Shown piece by piece: positions 50,026 to 60,400 of a DNA stretch of 64,000 nt. Within the stretch, counting starts at the first letter, position 1; each line of letters starts with the position of its first letter. The stretch covers positions 1 to 64,000 of the forward strand of contig CAYFMW010000001.1 in NCBI GenBank assembly GCA_964344335.1. Direction: 5' to 3'. The notes under the pieces are model-generated. The model saw only the letters and a program-made list of their open reading frames with translations, did not search any database and was not told the origin of the DNA. The stretch comes from RUG11894 sp964344335. Its GTDB lineage: Bacteria; Bacillota; Clostridia; Peptostreptococcales; Anaerovoracaceae. The position numbers were made by a program, and so were the translations under genes.

Positions 50026-51771
50026 CTAAGCTTCCAGATATCTTCTCCTGTATTCGAGGAGCGATAACTGGAAGTCTTCGTCCGCATTCCTCATAAGGCG
50101 CTGATTCTCGTGGATATTCATATTGCTTCCGGCTGCGTCCAGAACACTGCCCGAAATATTGGAGCAGTGATCCGCGACTCGCTCCAGATTGGTTAGAATA
50201 TCCATCCAGATAAAGCCCGCCTCCACGGAGCATCTGCCCTTCTGCAGCCTGTGTATATGGCGCAGCTTAAGCTCTTCCTTGAGGTAGTCTATAACCTGCT
50301 CCAAGGGCTCCGTCTTTCTCGCACATTCGAGGCAGTTGCCCGAGAAGGCCTGATAGGAAAGATCGAGAATTTCTATTATGGCGCTGGATATATTGTAATA
50401 GTCTTTCATCGCGATGTCGGAAATTCGCGTCTCCGAGTTTCTTTTTTCCTCGACGGATTCCAATATATTTACCGCATGGTCGCCTATCCTCTCGTAATCC
50501 CCGATTATTCTCATATACAGGGTTGCCTGGATGCTCTCCTTTTGCGAGAGTTGAAGGGAGGCTATTTTTAGAAGATAAGTTCCCAGCATATCTTCGAGCT
50601 TGTCGGTTTCTTCTTCAGCCAGGCGTATCCGCTCAGCTTTTTCCGGGTCGTAGGCTTTAACTGTTTCGATGCTTTCCTTCATGGCCGTCATCGCATACTT
50701 TGCCATCTGTTCGAGCACCTGCTTGGTCTGAACCAGAGCGAGAGCCGGGGTGCCGAGGAAGCGGTCGTCGAGTTCGGTAACAGGCTCCGCAATGGAGGCG
50801 TCGGGTATGAGCTTGGTTACAAGCCTCTCAAGAAAACCTCCGAAGGGGAAGAGCAGCAGAGTGCAGAGGATATTGAATATGCTGTGGAAGAAGGCTATGC
50901 CGACCAGACTCGCATTTTTATGGAGAAGTAGGGGGTCGAAAGCTTCCTTTATTATCATAAACACCGCAATCAACACCATAGAGCCTATAACATTAAAGCT
51001 CAGATGTACGAATGCGGCGCGCTTTGCATTTTTATTTGCGCCTATTGCGGATATTATGGCGGTTATGCAGGTGCCGATGTTCTGCCCCATTATTATAGGT
51101 ATAACTGCTCCGTATGTGACCGCGCCCGTAGAAGCGAGGGCCTGAAGTATGCCTACAGAAGCGGAGCTCGATTGTATCACCGCCGTAAGGAAGGCGCCGA
51201 TCAGAACGCCGAGGACCGGATTGCTGAATGCGAGGAAAGCGTCTCTGAATTCAGGGACATCCTTGAGCCCGGAGATCGCGGAGGACATCACTTCCATGCC
51301 GAACATCAGCAGGGAGAACGAGAGCAACACGACCCCCAGCTCCCTCTTCTTGACATCCTTGTACAACATGAAAAGGATAATCCCTATGAGGGCGAGTATG
51401 GGCGTAAACGATGTAGGCTTCAGCAGATTCAGGAAGAAGTTATCGCTGTTGATGCCCGCGAGGCTAAGAATCCATGCCGTAACCGTGGTGCCGATATTTG
51501 CACCCATAATTACATTTATGGATTGCTTTAAGGTCATCAGTCCGGAGTTGACAAAGCCTACGACCATGACGGTCGTGGCTGAAGAACTCTGAATTACCGC
51601 GCTAACTCCGAGGCCTGTCAAAAGTCCGGCAAACCTGTTATCCGTAAGCCTTCCCAGCAGGACCTTCAAGCGGTTGCCTGCGCGGCGCTCGAGCGTATCG
51701 CTCATCAGCATCATGCCGAAGAGGAAGAGGCTAAGGCCGCCTACTAAATTTAAACCATCAAATGCTGTCAT
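50026..51771 (-). CDS. Na+/phosphate cotransporter with PhoU-like C-terminal domain
   Basis: 581 residues. The two inverted NptA repeats each carry the QSSSA motif: AVIQSSSATTVMVVGF near residue 60 and AVIQSSSASVGILQALAS near residue 205. About eight to nine hydrophobic segments lie in residues 10-320. The rest (about 345-560) is a helical PhoU-like domain (ERIGDHAVNILESVEE and ERVADHCSNISGSV). It imports or exports phosphate with sodium. It neighbours the broken Pho/Pst locus, so it may be the remaining phosphate transporter here. Confidence 0.92.
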   Translation of the reverse strand: MTAFDGLNLVGGLSLFLFGMMLMSDTLERRAGNRLKVLLGRLTDNRFAGLLTGLGVSAVIQSSSATTVMVVGFVNSGLMTLKQSINVIMGANIGTTVTAWILSLAGINSDNFFLNLLKPTSFTPILALIGIILFMLYKDVKKRELGVVLLSFSLLMFGMEVMSSAISGLKDVPEFRDAFLAFSNPVLGVLIGAFLTAVIQSSSASVGILQALASTGAVTYGAVIPIIMGQNIGTCITAIISAIGANKNAKRAAFVHLSFNVIGSMVLIAVFMIIKEAFDPLLLHKNASLVGIAFFHSIFNILCTLLLFPFGGFLERLVTKLIPDASIAEPVTELDDRFLGTPALALVQTKQVLEQMAKYAMTAMKESIETVKAYDPEKAERIRLAEEETDKLEDMLGTYLLKIASLQLSQKESIQATLYMRIIGDYERIGDHAVNILESVEEKRNSETRISDIAMKDYYNISSAIIEILDLSYQAFSGNCLECARKTEPLEQVIDYLKEELKLRHIHRLQKGRCSVEAGFIWMDILTNLERVADHCSNISGSVLDAAGSNMNIHENQRLMRNADEDFQLSLLEYRRRYLEA

Positions 51772-51894
51772 TTGCTAATTCTCCGTTATCTAAACTAAAA
51801 ACAAACTCCCCAACCTTCATTATACAAGAAAAGTTCTCGTAATTGAACAGGAAAAGGGAGTGCGCAATGTAAAATCGTACGAATTGAACGGGAA

Positions 51895-52710
51895 TCAGCC
51901 GAATCTTCCCCGAATGTAGTCCTCCGTGCGCTTATCCTTGGGATTGGAGAATATTACATCCGTCGTGTCGAATTCGATGAGCTTGCCCAGCAGGAAGAAG
52001 GCCGTCTTGTCGGAGATTCTCGCCGCCTGCTGCATATTGTGCGTGACTATTACTATCGTGTAGTCCTTTTTAAGCTCCTGCGCGAGCTCCTCTATTTTAC
52101 CCGTGGAGATGGGGTCCAGTGTGCCTATATGAACATCAACCGTTCGCGTCTCTCCGATAAAATCCATACCCCAAACCTTAGAAAGAAGCACCTCTCTGGT
52201 GAATACCTGTCCGACATTCTCCATTAGAAGCTTAAGCAGCTCGTATTCTTTTAGAGTTATTGCAACATTTTTCTCGTTCACCGTTACTACATGGCGCCCC
52301 TCGTCCAGTTTGATGCCCCCGCATTCCAATATCTCCGGCTGCCTGGGCGTCGAGCGGCGAAGCACCGCCTTTATGCGCGATATCATCTCCATCATGCCGA
52401 AGGGCTTGGCCAGATAATCGTCCGCTCCGCTGTCCAGGCCTATAACCTTGTCGTATTCACTGTCCTTGGCGGTGGCCATTATAATAGGTATCTCTTCGGT
52501 TACGGGCGAGGATCGAAGCTTTTTAAGCATGCTTATTCCGTCCTCTCCGGGAAGCATAACATCTAAGAGTATAAGATCGGGAGTGCGCTCTTTTAAAGCT
52601 TCCCAAAAACCGCGGCTGTCTGCAAAGCCGCGGGCTTCATATCCGGAAGCCTTTAGCGTGTATAACATAAGGTCGCGTATGCTGCTGTCGTCTTCCACAT
52701 AGCAAATCAT
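51895..52710 (-). pseudogene. Chimera: response regulator (PhoB/PhoP type) joined to the C-terminus of PstB
   Basis: One open frame of 271 residues. The first part is an OmpR/PhoB-type regulator: receiver with phospho-Asp in LILLDVMLPGEDG and Lys in YLAKPFG, then a winged-helix domain through VWGMDFIGETRTVDVHIGTL. There it changes abruptly to DPISTGKIEELAQELKKDY, VIVTHNMQQAARISDKTAFF and EDYIRGRFG, the last third of the phosphate ABC ATPase PstB starting after Walker B. The regulator loses its wing, and PstB loses Walker A and the signature. The join is near 52117. Everything expected between (phoR, pst genes, start of pstB) is missing. Confidence 0.85.
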
Positions 52711-52756
52711 AGTGACCCCTCCTATAAGGTGTTCTCGGAACATCATATATCTTGAT

Positions 52757-52796
52757 TGTAAATCCTATAATCGCTAACATGTAAAATTTATGTAAA
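52757..52796 (-). promoter_or_regulatory. Pho-box-like repeats upstream of the regulator gene
   Basis: Minus strand TTTACA at 52796-52791, TTTACA at 52785-52780 (11-base period) and TTTACA at 52762-52757 (23 bases on). Bacillus PhoP boxes are TT(A/T/C)ACA-type repeats spaced about 11 bases. They lie 47-86 bases upstream of the ATG, suggesting autoregulation of the former pho operon. Confidence 0.5.
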
Positions 52797-52945
52797 GTGC
52801 TCGCTCCCCTGTCGGATTCTGGGGCGGAGCCGTTTTTATCATTATAACATATAGGGATTTTTACGAGCGAATTTTTACAGAGTGAGGGGGTTCACAGGCA
52901 GAGGGTATGGAGAGATATTGATAAAAAAAGAGTATAAAAAATTAA

Positions 52946-52966
52946 AGCCGCACACACAATGCGGCT
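52946..52966 (-). terminator. Orphan terminator-like hairpin
   Basis: AGCCGC, 9-base loop, GCGGCT. On the minus strand TTTAATTTTTT follows. No minus-strand gene ends here; it may stop antisense transcription or be left from a lost gene. The rest of 52711-53044 shows only the Pho-box repeats. Confidence 0.5.
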
Positions 52967-53044
52967 CATAAGATGGTATACTAAGCGAGAAGTGAAAAAT
53001 TCTTTTTGTGTTGTGATGCGCCCTGCGGGAGAGAGGCAGAATTT

Positions 53045-54562
53045 ATGAGAGCGATCGGTTTCGATTCCGAAAAGTATCTTGAGGAACAGAGTAAATATAT
53101 CCTTCGCAGGATTAACGGCAAGGAGTGCGAGCGCCTGTATCTGGAGTTCGGCGGAAAGCTCGTGGAGGACAAGCATGCGGCGAGGGTCCTGCCCGGCTTC
53201 GATCAGGACGGCAAGATTAAGGTCCTTGCAAAACTCAAAGACCGAATGGAAATAATCATACCGATATTTGCCGGCGACATAATAGCCAACAAGACGCGCG
53301 CGGATTACGGGATAACTTACGACCTCGAAGTGATGCGCCTTATAGATGCCTTCAGAAATAGGGACCTGCATATAAACAGCGTCGTCGTAACCCGCTACGA
53401 AGACAATCCCTCGGTACGGCAGTTCATCTCGAAGCTCGAGCACAGAGGAATAAAGACTTACAAACATCATTTTACAAAAGGCTATCCCACAGATATAGAT
53501 ACCATAGTCTCCGAAGAAGGTTACGGAGCAAACTGCTATATAGAAGTAAGCAAGCCTCTGGTTATTGTGAACGGCCCGGGTCCGGGTTCCGGCAAGCTTG
53601 CCACCTGCCTCTCGCAGCTCTACCACGAAAAGAACAGGGGGATAGAGGCGCGCTACGCAAAGTTCGAAACTTTCCCGATATGGAACCTTCCTCTTAAACA
53701 TCCCGTCAATATAGCGTACGAGGCCGCGACCGTGGACCTGCGGGATGTAAACATGATAGATAACTTCCACCTGGAGAAGTACGGCGTTATGGCCGTCAAC
53801 TACAACAGGGATATCGAGATGTTCCCGGTCGTCAAGCGAATCCTGGAAAAGATCTCCGGCGAGGCCTCAGAGTACAACTCGCCCACGGATATGGGCGTAA
53901 ACCGCGCGGGATTTTGCATAACGGACGATGAGGTCTGTCGCGAAGCTGCCTATCAGGAGATAATAAGAAGATACCTGATGGCCCGGGTGGACTTTAAGCG
54001 TGGGCAGATAGATTCCGAGGAGCTGGAAAGGGCCAAGCTGCTGATGGACGAGGTCGGAAAGACTGTCTTCGACAGAAAGTGCGTTAAGCCCGCCCTCGAA
54101 TACGCGGAAAAAAAGCGCGCCATGGACCCGGAGAGATATCAGAATGTGGTTGTAATGGCCATGGAGATGCCCGACGGCAGCATAATAACGGGAAGAAGCT
54201 CGAGGAGAATGGTGGCCGGAGCCGCCATGGTGCTCAACGCCATAAAGCATATATGCAATGTTCCCGACGAGGTTTTGCTTGTGTCGCCCGAGGTTATAAA
54301 GACCATGCAGCACCTCAAGACGGATATACTCAAGAAGGAGCGATCCACGCTCACTCTTGAGGAGATGCTGTCGGCCCTCGCGATTTCCGCGACCGTAAAT
54401 CCGATGGCTTCGCTGGCGGTCGATAAGCTTACGGAACTTGCGGGATGCAGGGCTCACTGCACGGCGATACTCTCGAATGCGGACGCGCGCGTGCTGCAGG
54501 ACCTTCAGATAGATGCGACCTGCGAGGACGAGTTCAGCACGAGCAACCTTTACATGGGTTAA
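53045..54562 (+). CDS. DUF1846 family protein
   Basis: 505 residues starting MRAIGFDSEKYLEEQSKYIL. The family is conserved in Firmicutes (UPF0371). A phosphate-loop-like NGPGPGSGKLATCLSQLYHE suggests nucleotide or phosphate binding. Other conserved pieces are VVTRYEDNPSVRQF and PTDMGVNRAGFCITDDE. Function unproven. The start at 53045 is preferred; GGGAGAGAGG lies upstream. It stands alone. Confidence 0.88.
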   Translation: MRAIGFDSEKYLEEQSKYILRRINGKECERLYLEFGGKLVEDKHAARVLPGFDQDGKIKVLAKLKDRMEIIIPIFAGDIIANKTRADYGITYDLEVMRLIDAFRNRDLHINSVVVTRYEDNPSVRQFISKLEHRGIKTYKHHFTKGYPTDIDTIVSEEGYGANCYIEVSKPLVIVNGPGPGSGKLATCLSQLYHEKNRGIEARYAKFETFPIWNLPLKHPVNIAYEAATVDLRDVNMIDNFHLEKYGVMAVNYNRDIEMFPVVKRILEKISGEASEYNSPTDMGVNRAGFCITDDEVCREAAYQEIIRRYLMARVDFKRGQIDSEELERAKLLMDEVGKTVFDRKCVKPALEYAEKKRAMDPERYQNVVVMAMEMPDGSIITGRSSRRMVAGAAMVLNAIKHICNVPDEVLLVSPEVIKTMQHLKTDILKKERSTLTLEEMLSALAISATVNPMASLAVDKLTELAGCRAHCTAILSNADARVLQDLQIDATCEDEFSTSNLYMG

Positions 54563-54654
54563 GCAGAGGCTGAAAAAAAGACAAGGCGCTTAAATCGGAT
54601 GTAATTAAATAAAGGTGATATGGGGATTAAGACGAAAGGGGAAATTTAGGCGGA

Positions 54655-56058
54655 ATGAAGAAAATTCTTGCTGATTTTAAAATTCATAGCATTCGCCTGA
54701 GCCGGATTAGAAGGTCGGCATTTCTTCTGTCTGCGCTCGTGTTGCTCCTTTCGAGCCTTCCGCTTCAAGCGTTTGCAGGACCGGAGGTTTTACAGGATGG
54801 GATTCCTTCCTACGAGGAAGCTCCAAAATACGGGTACAGGACGGAGACCTTCAGCGAGACGGACAGGAGCTTTCGCCCGCAGGGGCTCATCACCAAGCTT
54901 ACGCTACCGTATTACCTGGGTAAAATCGATGCGATTATACGAACCCCCTACGGCATAGCCGAGAGCGAGGTTAAGGTTATATATGCGCCCAACGACAAGT
55001 GGGACGGGGACTGTCTCTACAGCGCTCTCAGCGCAAGCTTCAACACGGCCGGGATTACCATCTACAGCGGGGCCGAGTATGTCGCCGCCTGGAAGGATTT
55101 GTACAATTACAACTTTCTGGATATAAGCGGCGGGCTCTATACCTTCGATAATCAGATGATGCAGATGCACTTTACGGCAGGGCCGGGCCTCTATACGGGG
55201 GTAGCCGCTCTCCCTTATGCTGTGGGAACATTGAAAAATACGGACTATAAGGAAGCGGCGCTGGCCGCCTCAAGGGAGGGCAAGGAACTGGACTACATGT
55301 CCTGTGGTTACAATTTTATTCTTGCTCTTAACGACGATATGGTTTCTTACTTCCTTAATAACGGAAAACTGGAGAAGGTTTCCAGATATGATTGGCCGGG
55401 GCTCAAGGAGTTACTGCTGCTAAAGCAGTACGAACTTCCCGAACCGACTGCGGACGAGGGGCTGGCTAACTTCTCAAGAAAGAACAATTATCTTCGCGGA
55501 CAGTTCCTGGATATGCCCTACGATCAGGACAACTGGTACGACGCTTTCGTCGAGGGCGCTTATAATGTCGGCCTTATAAGCGGCTATCCGGATGGCACAT
55601 TCAGGCCCGAAGGAGAGATTACCATCGCGGAGTGCCTGTCGCTGGCCTGCAAGATGAGGGATATATACAAGGGCGGAGACGGAAGCTTTGCCGCAGGCTC
55701 ATCGCCCTGGTACAGCGCATACATAAATTACGGTATAGCCAATGAGATAATCGCTGAGGGCGATTTCGAGGATTACGACGCAGTCGCAACCAGGGGGCAG
55801 ATCGCACATATCCTGGCAAACGCCCTGCCTTACGCCGTGTACGAACCTTTGGCCTACCACATGAATTTGAGAGATGTAACTACCGCGACCGACTACTACG
55901 CGGATATCCATAAGCTCTACATAGCGGGAATCGTCGAGGGTTATCCGGACGGCAGTTTCCGCCCCGAGTCGAAGATAACCCGCGCCGAGGTCTGCGTGTT
56001 GATAAGCTCCATAGTCAACAAGAGCTTAAGGAGAGTGGATCCGAGGGCGACGATGTAG
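54655..56058 (+). CDS. Secreted S-layer-homology (SLH) protein 1
   Basis: 467 residues. The signal peptide has a basic N-region (KIHSIRLSRIRRS) and cleaves near LQAFAG (about 41). Residues 45-290 form an unrecognised domain rich in Tyr and Gly. Three SLH-type repeats fill the C-terminus: NVGLISGYPDGTFRPEGEIT (about 305-350), a weaker middle one (360-405) and AGIVEGYPDGSFRPESKITR (about 420-460). SLH domains attach to pyruvylated wall polymers. First of three consecutive surface-protein genes. Confidence 0.87.
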   Translation: MKKILADFKIHSIRLSRIRRSAFLLSALVLLLSSLPLQAFAGPEVLQDGIPSYEEAPKYGYRTETFSETDRSFRPQGLITKLTLPYYLGKIDAIIRTPYGIAESEVKVIYAPNDKWDGDCLYSALSASFNTAGITIYSGAEYVAAWKDLYNYNFLDISGGLYTFDNQMMQMHFTAGPGLYTGVAALPYAVGTLKNTDYKEAALAASREGKELDYMSCGYNFILALNDDMVSYFLNNGKLEKVSRYDWPGLKELLLLKQYELPEPTADEGLANFSRKNNYLRGQFLDMPYDQDNWYDAFVEGAYNVGLISGYPDGTFRPEGEITIAECLSLACKMRDIYKGGDGSFAAGSSPWYSAYINYGIANEIIAEGDFEDYDAVATRGQIAHILANALPYAVYEPLAYHMNLRDVTTATDYYADIHKLYIAGIVEGYPDGSFRPESKITRAEVCVLISSIVNKSLRRVDPRATM

Positions 56059-56085
56059 AAAAAAGTATACAGCATTGTTAAAAGC

Positions 56086-56110
56086 ATCGCCGGGGAACTC
56101 CCCCGGCGAT
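56086..56110 (+). terminator. Terminator after SLH protein 1
   Basis: ATCGCCGGGG, loop AACTC, CCCCGGCGAT, then TTATGTT. A perfect 10-bp GC-rich stem with a weak T tract. Confidence 0.75.
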
Positions 56111-56138
56111 TTATGTTACAAAAGTACCGGTTCAAGGC

Positions 56139-56167
56139 TTGATTATGTAAATATTTTCCTGTATAAT
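56139..56167 (+). promoter_or_regulatory. Predicted promoter of the SLH2-giant protein operon
   Basis: TTGATT (56139-56144), a 17-base spacer and TATAAT (56162-56167). It comes after the SLH1 terminator, so SLH2 and the giant gene form a separate transcript. Confidence 0.65.
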
Positions 56168-56196
56168 AATGGAAATTCGTGCGGGCAACAAAAGAG

Positions 56197-57423
56197 ATGA
56201 GAAAATTTATTTTAATCTTAATTGTGCTTGCGCTGAGCTTTCCGCTCTGCGCGGGCGCGGCGGGGCCGTTTACCGATGTCCGGGAGGGCGATTGGTACTT
56301 CGGCTTTGCGCAGGATGCCAAGAATTTAGGCATCCTCAGCGGTTACCCCGACGGGAGTTTCAGGCCCGGCCGAACGGTGAGCTACGGCGAGTTTCTTGCG
56401 ATGGCTCTGATGGGAGATGTTTCCGAGAATGCCGACGGCAGCTCCCACTGGGCGGCAGGATTCTATTGCAGAGGTATAGAGCTGGGATATTTCACTGAAG
56501 CCGACATCGCCATACGGATGCTCGATGAGCCGATCCCCAGATGCGATATGGCGATAGTCCTTTCGGGGCTTATCTCTTCGAAGGAGCTTGCAGCGCAGGA
56601 AGGGTCAAATGGAGATTCACCCCCCGTTCCCGAGTCGGCTCACAAGATTTACAGCGACATCGACGCCGCAGCCCCCTACGAATATGCGGTTGCAGTCTGT
56701 AGCGAGCGCGGCGTGCTCAGCGGATACCCGGACGGAAGTTTTCGCCCCTACGGATTTTTGAGCCGCGCGGAAGCCGCTGCAGCCATGATAAAGCTCGCGG
56801 AAGTTATAGGCCTCAAGGAGCCGCAGCAGGAGTCCGAAGACACTTACATACAGCCGGAGCTTCCTTCGCCGGAACAGGAGGCGGGTCTCTCGGAGCGGGA
56901 GAGGCTCATCGCAAACTACGAGCAGACTAAGGAATTCCATGCAAACTATAATGACCCCGATGCGGCCAGGCTGCTCAGTCCGGTCGAAAAGGAATATATA
57001 GATAAAATATTCAAAAGTGCCGTATTCAGCAAGTTGGACGGGAAATATGTTCTTAGTTTTTCGAGGCTCGACTTTCCTCAAAACTCTTCCGGAAAGATAG
57101 GCGTTCTTCTGATGAAGCCTAACGGAAGCTATCTTAAAAATAAGGACTGGAATTTCGGAGTTAATAACGAATCCTTAATAACTTACGATAAGTCGATGGA
57201 ACTTGCCGGCGAGACCTCCGTGGATTTTGGCAAGGATATAAGCGCTGCAAGGTCGATCTCTTTAGCGGTGAATATGTGGAACCGCAAGACGAACGAGAGC
57301 GCCTCCTGTCGTCAGATTTATTATATAAAAGAATCCCGGGGCGAGACCCGCATCAGCGTCGACTGCGATGCTTTTCGCGCAAGCGGAACCGTCGACGGTT
57401 TCGATTTTAAGTACGATTGGTAG
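56197..57423 (+). CDS. Secreted SLH protein 2
   Basis: About 408 residues from ATG 56197 (MRKFILILIVLALSFPLCAG); an in-frame GTG at 56179 would add six. The signal peptide cleaves near AGAAG. SLH repeats occur at about 20-65 (GILSGYPDGSFRPGRTVSY), a degenerate one in the middle, and about 145-190 (GVLSGYPDGSFRPYGFLSR). The C-terminal 200 residues (ISAARSISLAVNMWNRKTNE) are an unrecognised beta-rich domain that may face the giant protein. The giant gene begins 9 bases downstream. Confidence 0.85.
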   Translation: MRKFILILIVLALSFPLCAGAAGPFTDVREGDWYFGFAQDAKNLGILSGYPDGSFRPGRTVSYGEFLAMALMGDVSENADGSSHWAAGFYCRGIELGYFTEADIAIRMLDEPIPRCDMAIVLSGLISSKELAAQEGSNGDSPPVPESAHKIYSDIDAAAPYEYAVAVCSERGVLSGYPDGSFRPYGFLSRAEAAAAMIKLAEVIGLKEPQQESEDTYIQPELPSPEQEAGLSERERLIANYEQTKEFHANYNDPDAARLLSPVEKEYIDKIFKSAVFSKLDGKYVLSFSRLDFPQNSSGKIGVLLMKPNGSYLKNKDWNFGVNNESLITYDKSMELAGETSVDFGKDISAARSISLAVNMWNRKTNESASCRQIYYIKESRGETRISVDCDAFRASGTVDGFDFKYDW

Positions 57424-57432
57424 GAGGCGGAT

Positions 57433-60400
57433 ATGAGATATATGCGCCTTTTGGCAGCCTGCATAGCGATATGCCTGGCTCTTTCGGCACCCCCTGTATA
57501 CATTATGGGTGCCTCCGCCTCCTCATCATCGGAAGAAGAATTTAGGGTCTCCGGAGTCTGGAGCCTGGATCTGTGGCACTATTCGGGCGGCTACTGGAAA
57601 GTCGGCAATCTGGGCTCCGAGAAGATACGGATAAGCGACGAGGAAATGGGGGCGGTAGACAAATACCTGCAGGCAAATAATGTCGCGACCTTCAATATCG
57701 CTATATCCTCGGAGCTCGCGGAGCTTATTCGCTCCGGAAAGCGCGGAAAAGACTGGGATGTCAGATTCGAGAGCAAAGGCAGTCTGCCTTGTAGTGCTCT
57801 GTTCTCGGAGCTTTCCCCCGAGGATGTAGAGCTGGAAGGAAACGCTCTTAAATTTTTCGCATACCCCATATTTAATTTTAATATAAATAACGATACGCTT
57901 GGAAATTTTGTGCCCGGAATGGCAAGCACCGTTCCTTTAATAGATAAGAAGTACGGTTACAACATCTATTCGATATTCGGAAACGGTATTAGTGCCGTGC
58001 AGGGTGCCGGCTATTACAACGAAGAAGATATCAACGACGCGGGTTCCGCCGGAATACACCCGAGCTATATTAAAAATGTTCAGGGCGAGCTCATAGCCGG
58101 GCACAAGATAAGGCTCGGTCTGGATGTCGTGGATTCGGACGGCTACCGAATAGGAAACGGCACCTTTGTAAATGCGGGTGCCTGCGGACTTCATTTTGAA
58201 TTTCCCATAAGTCTCGTATTCAGCAGGATCGAGCTGCCTGCAACCGAGCCCATAGATCCGGAAGATCCNNNNNNNNNNNNNNNNNNNNNNNNNNNNNNNN
58301 NNNNNNNNNNNNNNNNNNNNNNNNNNNNNNNNNNNNNNNNNNNNNNNNNNNNNNNNNNNNNNNNNNNNCCGGAAGATCCGGACGAACCGGGTGAAGTTGA
58401 CGAGGATGAAGATTCGGGCGAAAGCGGGCCCGTCCTCAGCTCCCTGAAGGCGAAGTTGAGCCTGCCTGCAAGGACCTATGTCGGTCACCCCACCATAGCA
58501 TCCGACTACTCTACATACACATACGGAGAAGATATATACGGTGCGGCCAGAGCCGCAGCTATGGGGCTTGGCAGCGGCGAATTTTCGTTGTCTGTGCCCG
58601 ACTGCGGCAGGATAGTCAAATGCGGAGCAAGCGACGCCATCGCTACATTCACAAGACCCGGAACTTGTTCTGTTAAGCTTACGCATACCGCCAGGAGCGG
58701 GGAGCAGGACAGCGACACCAAGAGCATAGAGGTGCTTCGGACTCCATATGTAGACACAAATCTTGGGGGTGTTCAAAAGGAGAACAGAAAGCAGAGCCTG
58801 CAGATAAGAGTTGCCCAAAACCCGGAATCGCCCGTCATCAGCCTCCGCATCCTCATATCCGAGCCTTCGAGCGGCGAGAGCGTCAGGATAGATAAAGTCT
58901 TTTCCGGGGCGGAGGAGCCTCCGGACAATTCCGAGCATATCAAATATAGAAGTATATACGACTGCGGAAGCGACGAGCACTTCCTCTGCCTTCAGCTGGA
59001 CTTTCTGACGAAATGGCACGGCGAAAAAAGGCTGCGCTACGAGGTTCATGCGCAGGACGGAGCGGGAAATACGGACAGCTGCAGCGGGGAGTTCACGGTG
59101 CTGCGGGATGAACCTCCCTGCGCCGCAATCGACATAGCCGACGCCTACTACCGCGGAGAAAATTCCAACGATGCCGAAATAGGCGTCGAAGATATCTCCG
59201 CTTCCGACGGCGATGCGCTCGTCAGAAGCTGGAGCTACGCCTCCGAAGGAGGAAGCTTTGAGGATATAAGCCGGATGCCCGGCTACTGCGACAGGAGCTT
59301 CGGAAGCGCTCAACGGGTCTCGTTTGTTAAGAGCGGCGCGGGCAATTTTAAAGTCAGGCTCCATGTCAAAGAACTCTGGGTGGAGGAGACCCTTCCTGAG
59401 TATATAAGCGCGGAGGACTATCTCAGCGACAGCTGCGAGGCAAGTTCATGCGTGGATAACATCGCTCCGCGGGTGGGGCTGCAGCTGTCGAGGGCGAAGA
59501 GCCTGGAAATGTTGTTGATTGCCGACGGGCGGCAGGAAAAGGATAGGCTGCTGGCCCTTTCGGACGGCGTTAGGGCCGCTCTTGCGGAGGAGGGAATCGC
59601 CGCGCAGCTAAAAATCGTCTCAGGAATAGCTGCGAGCGAAGATGCAAGCGGCAGTTTCGTGGAGATTGTGCCCGGAAGCAGCGGACAGTTGCTGTCGCCC
59701 GACGACTATGCGACCATATACAGTCCCTGCTGGAGAGGTATGTGGCAGGGCGGAAATATAAGCAGCGACAGCGATACCGTCTATATATTGAACGGAAAGC
59801 TTGCTCCCGGCGCCGACCCGCGCTATAAAGTCAGGGATTATCCCTATACGATCAGCGCCTATGCGCCGGATTTCAGCCTGCGCTGGAAAAATACGATAGG
59901 CCGGGAAGTTTTGTCCAGCGACAGCTGGCTCTGCGATGCCAAGTGGGGTCACGACACGGAAGGAAGATATCTGTATCTTATCGAAGGCTCGCAGACCGCC
60001 ATCTTTCTGAAGGCGAGCGGCGCTTATATAACTACCCTGCCTTTTGCACTCGGGGAATTCAATGCGATTTCGGACAATTACATATACAGCTTTAAATCGG
60101 GCGGGATTATGCGAGTTTCGATGAGCAGTGGAGAACGGAAAACTCTCTATAACGGAGCCGCGGAGGGCTTTAGACTATACGGGGGAAAGGTCCATTTCAT
60201 GAGCTCCGCGGAGAGCGAAAAGGGGTTCTTTCTTTACAGAGGCGTCTTCGACCCGAGAACGGAAGATTTGGAATTTCAACTTCTGCCCGATTCGGAGGGG
60301 CAAAGAGGCGCGGCCTGCATCGCCATAGACGCTGCGGGATGCATCTTCGTCGGAGAAGATAACAATCTGCTCTGTTACGATGCGGACAATAGATTGATAA

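Noticed and set aside
51895..52710. A functional regulator-ATPase fusion of a new type
   Set aside because: The DNA-binding wing and the ATPase Walker A and signature are all missing, so a deletion or assembly join explains it better than a designed fusion.
58269..58368. Treating the N run as a sequence feature such as a recombination site
   Set aside because: Exactly 100 Ns is a scaffolding placeholder; only the flanking PEDP repeat is informative.
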